Shown piece by piece: positions 1 through 7,508 of a DNA stretch of 11,089 nucleotides (positions are counted from its first letter, which is position 1; the number at the start of each line of letters is the position of its first letter). The stretch spans positions 1-11,089 of the forward strand of contig CAZSNT010000252.1 in the NCBI GenBank assembly GCA_964607765.1. Reading direction: 5' to 3'. The notes under the pieces were generated by a model. That model had not been told where the DNA came from. It did not search any database and saw only the letters and a program-made list of their open reading frames with translations. The translations under genes and the position numbers were made by a program. Origin of the DNA: CAZSNT01 sp964607765 (GTDB taxonomy: Bacteria; Verrucomicrobiota; Lentisphaeria; Oligosphaerales; JABHEG01).

Positions 1-1
1 C

Positions 2-748
2 AAGCCGCTCGACCCCGACCTCGGCATCTGGGTGTCGCACGTGAGCAAGCCGTCCCTCGGCACTGCGAACATCGCACCGCGCACCGGCAAAGTCATCTAC
101 CACGCCGGCGCCAAGCCCGGTGTCGACCAGTTCACCTACTCGATCGGGTACCGCGACAGCACCACCGGCCGCGTCATGCCCGCCCCGTTCCCGACCAAGC
201 CGGGCCGCATCACTGTCCGCATCCACGCGCCCGGCGAAGAGCGCCGTGACCCGTGGTGGATCGACAACGGCTGGGTCTCGCTGAAACGCGTCACGCACAT
301 TGACGGGTTCAATCCCCTCGATCAACGTGATGTGGCCCAGATCACCGAGGACCCCGACGCAGACGACGATGCCGGCGGCGGCGACGGCACCACCTTCAAC
401 GGCCTGTTCACCGGCCCCACATCCGCCGCCTGGCCCAACGCCAACCCCGGCGTCATCCGCACAATCGTGCTCGAACGCGTGAACGGCAAATTCAGGATCA
501 ATCCCCTCACCGGCCCCGACTTCGACACCGCGGTGTTCGTCAACAGCAAGGTGGATGAAACCACGTTCGAGATGTGGCCCGGCAGCAGTTGGACGGCCAA
601 CTCGCAGATCCCCAGCGGCGGATTCCGCAACGGCGGCGTCCACACCTGCCTCCTGCAGCACAACACCGAGCTGTCGAAATACACGGCGCTGCTCAAGGTA
701 AACGACGCCGGTGTCAGCGTCGAGAATCTCATGAAGGTCGCAAGATGA
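2..748 (+). CDS. C-terminal part of a secreted cadherin/Ig-like surface protein (5' end outside window)
   Basis: The reading frame is open from base 2 and ends with TGA at 746-748, so this is the last 248 residues or so of a longer protein. A GTG at 32 is in frame but lies inside the first domain and is probably not the start. Roughly the first 75 visible residues match the pattern of bacterial cadherin-like (Big_9 type) modules: GTANI, then GKVIYHAGAKPGVDQFTYSI, then ITVRI, corresponding to the family consensus G-x-V-x-Y-x-P-x-x-G-x-D-x-F-x-Y followed by a final beta strand. Such modules occur in tandem in large secreted or surface-bound proteins. An acidic glycine-rich stretch (DPDADDDAGGGDG) follows; it may be a linker or may bind calcium. 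The last 120 residues are beta-rich with many Asn, Gly and Trp and are not recognised. The stop overlaps the next gene's start, so the two are probably translated together. The partial call is firm; the function (adhesion or matrix) is inferred from the domain type only. Confidence 0.75.
   Translation, partial: KPLDPDLGIWVSHVSKPSLGTANIAPRTGKVIYHAGAKPGVDQFTYSIGYRDSTTGRVMPAPFPTKPGRITVRIHAPGEERRDPWWIDNGWVSLKRVTHIDGFNPLDQRDVAQITEDPDADDDAGGGDGTTFNGLFTGPTSAAWPNANPGVIRTIVLERVNGKFRINPLTGPDFDTAVFVNSKVDETTFEMWPGSSWTANSQIPSGGFRNGGVHTCLLQHNTELSKYTALLKVNDAGVSVENLMKVAR
733..737 (+). promoter_or_regulatory. Ribosome binding site deciding the start of the outer-membrane barrel gene
   Basis: GAAGG lies seven bases upstream of the ATG at 745. 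That ATG overlaps the preceding stop as ATGA and opens directly into a signal peptide. The same frame is open further upstream (to about 574), but that extension reads through the end of the previous gene and would bury the signal peptide, so 745 is preferred. Confidence 0.6.
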
Positions 749-3360
749 GGTCCCCAGTGCGACGCGTCACGCTGATCATCCTGTTCGCTGTGGTCGCTGC
801 CAACGCCGGTGAGTTCCGCACCGTGCGCCCCGTCCCGGGCAGAGCAGCGCTGCCCGATGGCGCGGTCCGGCTCGAAAGGCCCGTTGCAGTGCGGCGCGAC
901 ATCGTCGAAAACGCGCTCGAACAGCTGGCCGCAAGCTGGAACACGCCGGCGCTCGGCGGTCAGCTCAGCCCCGACTTCTACGACAAAGACCAGCTGGCCG
1001 ACACCATGGCCACCAACGTGCCGCGGGACGCGTCCCTGCGTGTGCTGGCCATCCAGGGCGTGCGCACACTCAACCAGTACGCCGTCCGGGCCCCGGACCG
1101 ACCGGGACAGCTGATCGTTGTCTCGGAAGTCAGTGTCCAGGCCCGAACCCAGGCAGAGTACAACGACGCCACTCAAGGCTTCCAGCGTCGGCCGGGCACC
1201 AACGAGTACGTATTCGAAGTACGCCAGCCGCTCGCCGAAGCCGAGGCGGCAGCAGCGACAGGCGCTCACGCGGATACCGCCGGACAATCCCTGTCCCTGA
1301 ACGGGTCGAACACGATCCGGGGTGACCGTTTCTGGAACTTCGGGGATGTGGCCGCAAGCCCGAACGAAATCGCCGGCTTCCACCTCTACGACGAGCTTGG
1401 TCTGAACGCCAACTGGCAGCGCGGCGCCTACCAGCGACTGCGGCTGCAGTCCAACCTGCTGTTTAACGACTCCGACTACCGTGACCCGGAACCCGGCGCG
1501 GCCGTGGAACGCATAAACGCTCTCTACGAAAACGGCAACACCGTGCCGCTGCGCCTGGAACTCGGTGACATCTACACCGACTTCTCCTACCGCACAATCC
1601 AACGCTCCCTCAAGGGCGCCCAACTCGAACTGCAGCCGTTCGGCACCGCCGACAGCATCCACTCCATCCAGTTCGCCGCGGGCACGGCCAGCCACACCTG
1701 GAACGATGTCGCCTGGGACGAGGACGAGTACGCCGGCGCCAGCTACCTGTTGCGGACTCCGCAACTCGGGCGTCTGAGCCTGAACGTTGTGCGGCAGCAG
1801 CAGGACGAAACCACTGACGACGCCGGGATCGACCAGTGGGTGTACGGCGTCGCCTGGGAACGGTCGCTGCGCCTTCTCGCCCAGGACGTGACAGCCGAGT
1901 TCGAAGCAGCGCAGTTCACGGGCGACCATGTGAACGCTCAAAACCGGCAGGACCGGGCCCTGTACCTGCAGCTGCGCGGGCGCAACGCCACACCGTTGAG
2001 CTACCGGCTGCGCGCGGAACGATACGGCGAAGACTACCGGCCGGGCGGCGCGGTCATCACGCCTGCGCGCCACTCCTACGAAGCCCACGCGGCCTGGGCC
2101 TTCGACGCGGGCGGTACACTCCGTGCCCGCTACCAGAACTTCCGTGACAACTGGCAGACCGACAACCACGCCGACACGGACACGGTCGGGCTCGCGTTCA
2201 CAGGCAGTGCGTTCGGCGGCACGACTGTGAGCCTGGACGCTTTCACCCAGGACCGCAGATCCGCGGACCACGCCACAGACAGCATCAGCGACAACCTGCG
2301 CGTCGACCTCAGCAGGCCGTTGACCGAGAGCACCGTCGGACGCCTGGGCGTGTTCCTGCAGCAGATCAATGACCAGACCGCGGATGACGACGATGCCGAA
2401 ACCTACGAACTGTACGGCCAGCTCGACCAGCCGTTCGAGCTCGGCGGCTGGGAAGGACGGATCGCGCCCGGCATCCGCTACCGCCGCGTCACGGGGCCCG
2501 GCGACAGCGATGACTGGACGCCCACGCTCTCACTGAATCTCGCCCGCGGCGCGCACCGCCTGAACCTCAGCGCACAGGCCCTGGCCCAGGACCGCCACAC
2601 CACGGACAGCATCGACGCCGACACCTACACCGTCAACGCGGCATACACCTACCGGACGCCGCGGCTTGGTGAGCTCGGAGTCGAGGTGGCCAGCTACGAC
2701 TACGATCCCCGCACCGGCGAGCAGGTGCACGCCTACAAGATCGGGGCGTTCTGGACCGTGCAGTTCGGGCGTGACGTTCGACGGCCGCGCGACCTGTTCC
2801 ACGGCGGGCTCGACGCCTGGACAGCGCCGCCGCGCCGTGCACCGACGGCCCCCGCCGCGACAGGCTTCGCGTTCCGCGGCCTCGCCCCCGGCACACCACT
2901 GGACGTGGCCAAGCGCGCGATGGCCGAGTTCCCGGCCGCCATCGACTTGCCAAAGCTGACGGTTGCCGAAGCGAGGGTGCTCGATGACATCGATCAGCGC
3001 CAGCGCGTCGCCGTAGTCACGTCCTCCTCCGGCGTGACCGGCTCAGCGCTGATCGTCGAGCTCGACCCGGTAGGCGGCCCGGACAGCATGCTGCAGACCT
3101 TCGAACGCGTGCGCCGCCACTTCACACGCGTGCTCGGCAGACCGGACCGCTTCTACGAGCAAGGCGATGTCCCGGCCGACCTGGCCGCGGCCGTGAACGC
3201 GGGCCAGTTCATCCGCAACTTCGAGTGGCTTACCGACTCGGGCGTGGTCAGACTGGGCATCCCGCGACGGCTCGACGGCCAGGTCCGCATCGAGGCCCGT
3301 TACGCCGTCAGCCTGCCAACTGACCGGGAAACGCTCTGGAGCCTGGAACGCGTCCGGTAA
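745..3360 (+). CDS. Outer-membrane beta-barrel protein with N- and C-terminal soluble domains
   Basis: This 871-residue protein starts with a signal peptide, MRSPVRRVTLIILFAVVAAN, with probable cleavage after the following Ala-21. Residues 45-160 form a mixed alpha/beta domain containing LSPDFYDKDQLAD, ASLRVLAIQGV and GTNEYVFEV; I do not recognise the family, though an NTF2-like fold is possible. Residues 165-182 are an Ala/Glu-rich linker. From about 185 to 678 the protein alternates short amphipathic strands with polar Asp-rich turns and has many aromatic residues, as in large outer-membrane barrels. GDIYTDFSYRTIQRSLKGAQ (274-293) resembles the 'GD...R...G' strand pair seen in several uncharacterised barrel families. 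The barrel appears to close at AYKIGAFWTVQFG (663-675), which reads like a beta-signal strand. About 195 further residues follow: a Pro/Ala linker (692-705) and a soluble domain (706-871) with GFAFRGLAPGTPLD and a conserved-looking LGRPDRFYEQG. A barrel that is not at the C-terminus is unusual. The four-base overlap with the upstream surface-protein gene suggests partnership, perhaps in export or anchoring. The barrel call is fairly sure; the role is not known. Confidence 0.72.
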   Translation: MRSPVRRVTLIILFAVVAANAGEFRTVRPVPGRAALPDGAVRLERPVAVRRDIVENALEQLAASWNTPALGGQLSPDFYDKDQLADTMATNVPRDASLRVLAIQGVRTLNQYAVRAPDRPGQLIVVSEVSVQARTQAEYNDATQGFQRRPGTNEYVFEVRQPLAEAEAAAATGAHADTAGQSLSLNGSNTIRGDRFWNFGDVAASPNEIAGFHLYDELGLNANWQRGAYQRLRLQSNLLFNDSDYRDPEPGAAVERINALYENGNTVPLRLELGDIYTDFSYRTIQRSLKGAQLELQPFGTADSIHSIQFAAGTASHTWNDVAWDEDEYAGASYLLRTPQLGRLSLNVVRQQQDETTDDAGIDQWVYGVAWERSLRLLAQDVTAEFEAAQFTGDHVNAQNRQDRALYLQLRGRNATPLSYRLRAERYGEDYRPGGAVITPARHSYEAHAAWAFDAGGTLRARYQNFRDNWQTDNHADTDTVGLAFTGSAFGGTTVSLDAFTQDRRSADHATDSISDNLRVDLSRPLTESTVGRLGVFLQQINDQTADDDDAETYELYGQLDQPFELGGWEGRIAPGIRYRRVTGPGDSDDWTPTLSLNLARGAHRLNLSAQALAQDRHTTDSIDADTYTVNAAYTYRTPRLGELGVEVASYDYDPRTGEQVHAYKIGAFWTVQFGRDVRRPRDLFHGGLDAWTAPPRRAPTAPAATGFAFRGLAPGTPLDVAKRAMAEFPAAIDLPKLTVAEARVLDDIDQRQRVAVVTSSSGVTGSALIVELDPVGGPDSMLQTFERVRRHFTRVLGRPDRFYEQGDVPADLAAAVNAGQFIRNFEWLTDSGVVRLGIPRRLDGQVRIEARYAVSLPTDRETLWSLERVR

Positions 3361-3402
3361 CGACCACGGACCTGACGCTACCTCCTCCGTCCTGCGGACG
3401 GA
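3361..3402. other. Convergent gene junction with a small hairpin
   Basis: Only 17 bases (3361-3377) separate the plus-strand stop (TAA, 3358-3360) from the minus-strand stop (TAG, 3380-3378). Just beyond, inside the last codons of the minus-strand gene, TCCGTCC-TGC-GGACGGA (3386-3402) forms a perfect seven-pair stem with a three-base loop. Neither strand has a T-run after the stem, so it is not a canonical intrinsic terminator. It could still slow or pause convergent transcription. Confidence 0.35.
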
Positions 3403-6400
3403 CTGGCCTTGGGGAAGAAGTGGCCACGCACCGGTCCAGTGTCGGTGGACGGTGCGTAGACACGCGGCCTGGCCAGCCGTTTGTCTATCTCGGCAGGTGT
3501 CATTCCAACCCCGGCCAACAGTTCCTTCAGGTCCTCGTCGCGAAGCGCGCGCGGGTACTTCTCGATCAGACGCACCACTTCCTCGTCCGAGCGCCACAGG
3601 AACTCGTGTGGCTGGCAGGCGGAGAAAGACCCGCTGGAGTACTGCGCCATCGCCAGCGGGAACGCGGCGTCGGCCTCGATGTCGAGCAGGAACCTGAGCA
3701 CGTCCGCCTGCGAACACTGCTGTGAGGCCAGGAACAACTTCAGGTAGAGCTCGTTGCTGCACAGCTCACGCGCGCCCCTGCGCTTCATGTGCGCGAGGAT
3801 CAAGAGGGCACTCGACCAGAAGGGACCATTGTCGTGGTCCCTGAGCTGCCGCTCATGATCCTCGCCCTTGCCCAGCGCCGTCAACTCGTCCAGGAGAAAC
3901 CCCGCCTGACGGCGGATAGTGGTACACAGTTTGCGTGCGGCAGGATCGCCGCTTTCCGCCAGAAGAGCCACGGCCAGGTAGCGGGGCCAACCGACCACCA
4001 CAAGCCGTGCCTGGTCGCGGCGCAGCGACTCGTAACGGGCGGCCCGCTCCGCGGTCTCTTCCACAAGCGGCTCGAGAATCGGCCGGTACACGTCCGGCCC
4101 GGCTTTGCGGAGCGCGTGGCTGCACAGGTACGGGTACTTGAGGAACATCTGCTGGTGGGGATCAGTGAACACCGCCGTGGTCATGGGCGACGAGCGCCGG
4201 ATCATCTCCATGGAGAACCGAGTCCAGCCGCCCCTGCGCCGCGGGACCTCGACCCACAGGCCGCGGACGGCGGGACTGTTCTGAACAGCGGCACGGCGCA
4301 GCTCCTGCATCCGGCGGAGTCCGACCGCAAAGGCCTTCCGATCGGCCATCACGTGGCGTGCATAGGTCGCGGCGAACCAGTCGAACGGTCCGGGGAACGG
4401 CCTGCCGAGCGTGGGCCGGACCGCGTAGAGCGGGTCCTCCGGATACCGGCCTTTGGTGGGCTCCCGGCGCAGATCGAAGATCAAGTCCGCGGGGAGCGGC
4501 TCGGAGAGCACTACACGCTCAACGCGCGGCTCGAACTTGTCGGCGGCAGCAATGGCCGGCCGCCCCTGTTCGGCGCCGCTCGCGGAAGAGTCGGCCGGCG
4601 CCGTGCGCTTACGGGCAGCCAGTTCCCGGGCGCGGTCGCTGTTCTTGGCGCGCAGCTTTGCGCGCATGTGGGCACGTCGCAGCGAGTCCAGATCCTGGCC
4701 TCGAGGTGGCGGGCCTTTCTCCGCCTCCGCCACGAGCCACCCGGTCACAGTCGCTTCTCCCGCGTACTCCTGCTGTTCCCGGTAGTAGCGCGACAGCGTC
4801 AGGCCTATCTGCAGCAGCGTTGACTTGTGCACCGCATCCGTTGCCGTGCCGCGCTTGAGCCACGCGGACTCGAGCTGCTCCATGGCGGCCACACGCTTGC
4901 CCGCCTTCCACGCGGCTTCGGCTTCTTTGAGCACCGTCTGCCAACCGTGTGCAGCCTTGCCGCTCAGGTATCTCTCTCTGCCCTGTCGCGCCGCTCGAGG
5001 AAGCGCAAAGTGCGGATTGATCGAGGGCAGCTGCGCTTCACGGTGGTGCGCGGTACAAGGCTTCGCATCAGCTCCCACATCGTGCGCCGGCGGGGCTCTG
5101 AGCGTGGCACACCACTCGGCAAGCCTCTCCACACTGTCTGCGGCCTCCCGCGCACACTGCCAGGTGTCCAGAACCTGCCCCGTGCGCAGCGACGTGGCGA
5201 GGATGCTGAGCCCGACGTCGTCGTCCCCCACCCGCCAGACACGGCCCGAGAGCAGCACGTCCCCCTTCGGGAACGAGCCGTCAATGCTCCCATCCTGCGC
5301 CAGGCGAGCGCGTTCCGCCATCACCGCACCGAAGTCCTGCCGCGTCAGCACCTCCGCGTCAGGCAGCTGCTCGGCCAGGGCGACGCTCAACGCATCGGCC
5401 AGGGCTGCCCCATCGCGGAACACCTTTTCCTGCTCAACCGGGTACAGAGGCCCGAACAGGAAACGCTTCACCGACTGTCCCGGCTCGGGCGCCGGCGTCT
5501 CCTTGGGCAACTCGCCCTTGATCCTCGCCAGCAGCGGCGCGACGAACGCCTTCGAAGACGCCTGCGAACTCCGCACCGGCAGGGGCACGCTGCCGATCCT
5601 CTCGGTCTCGAGCGAACTCAGGTCGGTGAGCCACAGATCCAGCGCCCCACCCTCCGGGCCGGAGCGGTCCGCAAAACGCAGCACGAACCGCGCCGGGACA
5701 GCCAGCCTCGCCCGGGCTCGCGTCAACGGCATGGTATCGAGGGCGAGCTCACGCAGCATGCTGGGCACATTGAATCTGTCCAGGAGCAGGACACCGGGCT
5801 GCTTGAGCAGCGCCTTGACCACCTGCATGCGCGCCAGCAGGTGCGCTTTGCCGCTGCCATTGTAGCACAGCTCCGACATCGCGAGCGACACAGTCAGCCG
5901 GTCGCAGTAGGCGTTCGGGTACACCGAGACGCCGTTGCCCTGCTCGAGCGGAGGTATGCAGTTGGCCTCCAGCGCGTGGTCACTCTCGCCTTGGCCCGCC
6001 ATCCACATCTGCGCGCCCAACCGGCATCGCAAGCCGGCGTGGTACTGATACGTGTGGTTGTTCACCGCTGTCTGATCCACGTAACGCCCGTCCGAGAGCG
6101 GCACGGCCGCTACCTCGTGGTAGTCGCGGTACAGCACCAGTTCGGGCGCGCCGTCCACCAGGTCGGCGCCGTCCACAACTGCGTCAGCGTCCCACAGCAA
6201 CGTGACCTCGCCGTTCCCCGCTATGCCGCGCAGGCGCGGCACGAACCCGGGAAGGCGAAGCTCGAGCGAATGCTCTTCCTCGCTGCCGGGCGCCACGAAG
6301 TCAACCACGAGCGTCCGCGCGGCCTCCCCGATCAGCCGGTTGCGCACCGCGCTCTTCCCAGGCGCGTCGGCCCAGTACGGAGAACCGCGTTTAAACGACG

Positions 6401-7478
6401 TCCGGCCGGGCAGGTAGTGGAACATGAGCTCGCCCACTCGACCGTCCCCGGGCCAGTGCGGCACAACACAGGCCACCCGCTGCGGTGTCCCGTCTGCGCT
6501 CGGCGACGGCACCCTCACGTGCACCGGGATGCGCTCTGTCTCGTAGGGAATCTCACGGAACTCCTCGTGCCCGAGCGCGCGGTTTTCCCTCCCCCCGGGC
6601 GCTTTGCACTCCAGGTACAGCTGCCACTTCACGGAGCGGAGCACAACCGACAGCGGCACGTCCAGCGTTTTGGCCAGCTTGATCGGAGCGGGGGTAAAGA
6701 GAGCGGCTCCCGAGAGGTTAAAGAAGAAGCTCGCGTCAGGCGGCTCACTCTCCGGATCGACCGCTTGCCACCTGAGGCGCCAGTCGGCGATGCTCGGCAG
6801 CCGCACCACCGGCATGCGCACGGGGGCCAGGTCGGCAATGAGGCGATTGTCCGCGTCTATCAGGCTGAGCCGGTACCACAACTCGTTCCGTCCCGCCTCC
6901 GCCGCGGCGTCGTCGCTCACGCCCGGATGGCAGCGCGCGTTCTCCCCGTCGCGCAGCGGGTCCCGGATCTGCTGTTTCGTAAACTTGACCTCTTCGTACG
7001 GGCCTTCGAAACTGAGAGCCCGGAACAGGACCACCTCCACGATTGGGTTGTCATCCCCGCCTGGGAGTCCCGACGGGTCGAAATCGAAGGCGAAGCCGAA
7101 CCTGATCCTGCACGCGCCGTCTTCCAGCCTGATCCCGTTGCTTTGCCCGTACTTCACAAAAGACACATCCGACTTGCCCTCGACCACTTCAGGCGGCCAT
7201 GTCCTGTTCTTGTTCCCCGATCTGTCCGAGATCCTGCTCGATTTCGACAGCCCCATCCGGTTCTTCTTGCGCCAGAGCCAGAACTTCAGACGCGAGGTCA
7301 GGGGCAGGCTCTTGAGATGCTCGCGCCGCCGCTCCTCGAACTCGGCACGCATCTGGATTGCCTGCGGGCTCATGGCCCCCCGAGGATAGCGCGGCCGGGT
7401 CAGCTGACGTACCAGACTTATGACCGCAAAAACGCCACCGATCAGAATCGCGGCGCGGAACAGCTTCGACTTCGGCAT
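3378..7478 (-). CDS. Large membrane-anchored protein with FN3-like and two CsgG/FlgO-like modules
   Basis: The protein has 1366 residues, counted from the ATG at 7478, which has a purine-rich ribosome site; a GTG seven codons upstream is less likely. Residues 6-23 (FRAAILIGGVFAVISLVR) are one membrane anchor or uncleaved signal. A very basic stretch follows (about 24-93). Residues 105-230 look FN3-like (VEVVLFRA then LWYRLSLIDADN). A second FN3-like module at about 414-485 has VTLLWD, LVLYRD, GRYVDQT and YQYHAGL. Two modules then resemble the CsgG/FlgO alpha/beta fold: one at about 515-635 (LLLDRFNVPSML, FVLRFAD, LDLWLTDLSS), and a clearer one at about 669-780 (FLFGPLYPVEQ, ALADALSVAL, EVLTRQDFGAVM, VLLSGRV). 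Residues 835-955 are helical and TPR-like, and 956-975 a low-complexity linker. The rest (980-1366) is mostly helical, of no recognised family. It is the last gene of an operon, 30 bases after the CsgG-like gene. The domain calls come from motif reading and hydrophobic patterns, not a search. It probably acts in the envelope with the CsgG-like and HEAT proteins; its function is unknown. Confidence 0.7.
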   Translation of the reverse strand: MPKSKLFRAAILIGGVFAVISLVRQLTRPRYPRGAMSPQAIQMRAEFEERRREHLKSLPLTSRLKFWLWRKKNRMGLSKSSRISDRSGNKNRTWPPEVVEGKSDVSFVKYGQSNGIRLEDGACRIRFGFAFDFDPSGLPGGDDNPIVEVVLFRALSFEGPYEEVKFTKQQIRDPLRDGENARCHPGVSDDAAAEAGRNELWYRLSLIDADNRLIADLAPVRMPVVRLPSIADWRLRWQAVDPESEPPDASFFFNLSGAALFTPAPIKLAKTLDVPLSVVLRSVKWQLYLECKAPGGRENRALGHEEFREIPYETERIPVHVRVPSPSADGTPQRVACVVPHWPGDGRVGELMFHYLPGRTSFKRGSPYWADAPGKSAVRNRLIGEAARTLVVDFVAPGSEEEHSLELRLPGFVPRLRGIAGNGEVTLLWDADAVVDGADLVDGAPELVLYRDYHEVAAVPLSDGRYVDQTAVNNHTYQYHAGLRCRLGAQMWMAGQGESDHALEANCIPPLEQGNGVSVYPNAYCDRLTVSLAMSELCYNGSGKAHLLARMQVVKALLKQPGVLLLDRFNVPSMLRELALDTMPLTRARARLAVPARFVLRFADRSGPEGGALDLWLTDLSSLETERIGSVPLPVRSSQASSKAFVAPLLARIKGELPKETPAPEPGQSVKRFLFGPLYPVEQEKVFRDGAALADALSVALAEQLPDAEVLTRQDFGAVMAERARLAQDGSIDGSFPKGDVLLSGRVWRVGDDDVGLSILATSLRTGQVLDTWQCAREAADSVERLAEWCATLRAPPAHDVGADAKPCTAHHREAQLPSINPHFALPRAARQGRERYLSGKAAHGWQTVLKEAEAAWKAGKRVAAMEQLESAWLKRGTATDAVHKSTLLQIGLTLSRYYREQQEYAGEATVTGWLVAEAEKGPPPRGQDLDSLRRAHMRAKLRAKNSDRARELAARKRTAPADSSASGAEQGRPAIAAADKFEPRVERVVLSEPLPADLIFDLRREPTKGRYPEDPLYAVRPTLGRPFPGPFDWFAATYARHVMADRKAFAVGLRRMQELRRAAVQNSPAVRGLWVEVPRRRGGWTRFSMEMIRRSSPMTTAVFTDPHQQMFLKYPYLCSHALRKAGPDVYRPILEPLVEETAERAARYESLRRDQARLVVVGWPRYLAVALLAESGDPAARKLCTTIRRQAGFLLDELTALGKGEDHERQLRDHDNGPFWSSALLILAHMKRRGARELCSNELYLKLFLASQQCSQADVLRFLLDIEADAAFPLAMAQYSSGSFSACQPHEFLWRSDEEVVRLIEKYPRALRDEDLKELLAGVGMTPAEIDKRLARPRVYAPSTDTGPVRGHFFPKASPSAGRRR

Positions 7479-7485
7479 CACTTCT

Positions 7486-7495
7486 CTCCCTTCCC
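7486..7495 (-). promoter_or_regulatory. Ribosome binding site of the large anchored-protein gene
   Basis: On the minus strand, GGGAAGGGAG ends seven bases before the ATG at 7478. This spacing fits that ATG and not the upstream GTG at 7499, which would lie before the motif. The identical ten bases precede the first gene of the same operon. Confidence 0.55.
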
Positions 7496-7508
7496 TCACA
7501 CCGGCCGC

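Noticed and set aside
574..744. An upstream extension of the barrel gene to a start near 574
   Set aside because: It would overlap the preceding gene by 175 bases, adds Arg/Gln-rich residues without structure, and would place the signal peptide internally.
322..2271. A minus-strand open frame of 649 codons opposite the surface-protein and barrel genes
   Set aside because: It spans the overlap of two well-supported plus-strand genes, is rich in Val, Gly and Arg without domain patterns, and has no sensible start context.
3386..3402. Intrinsic bidirectional terminator at the convergent junction
   Set aside because: The stem is sound but short, and no T-run follows on either strand, so I describe it only as a hairpin.
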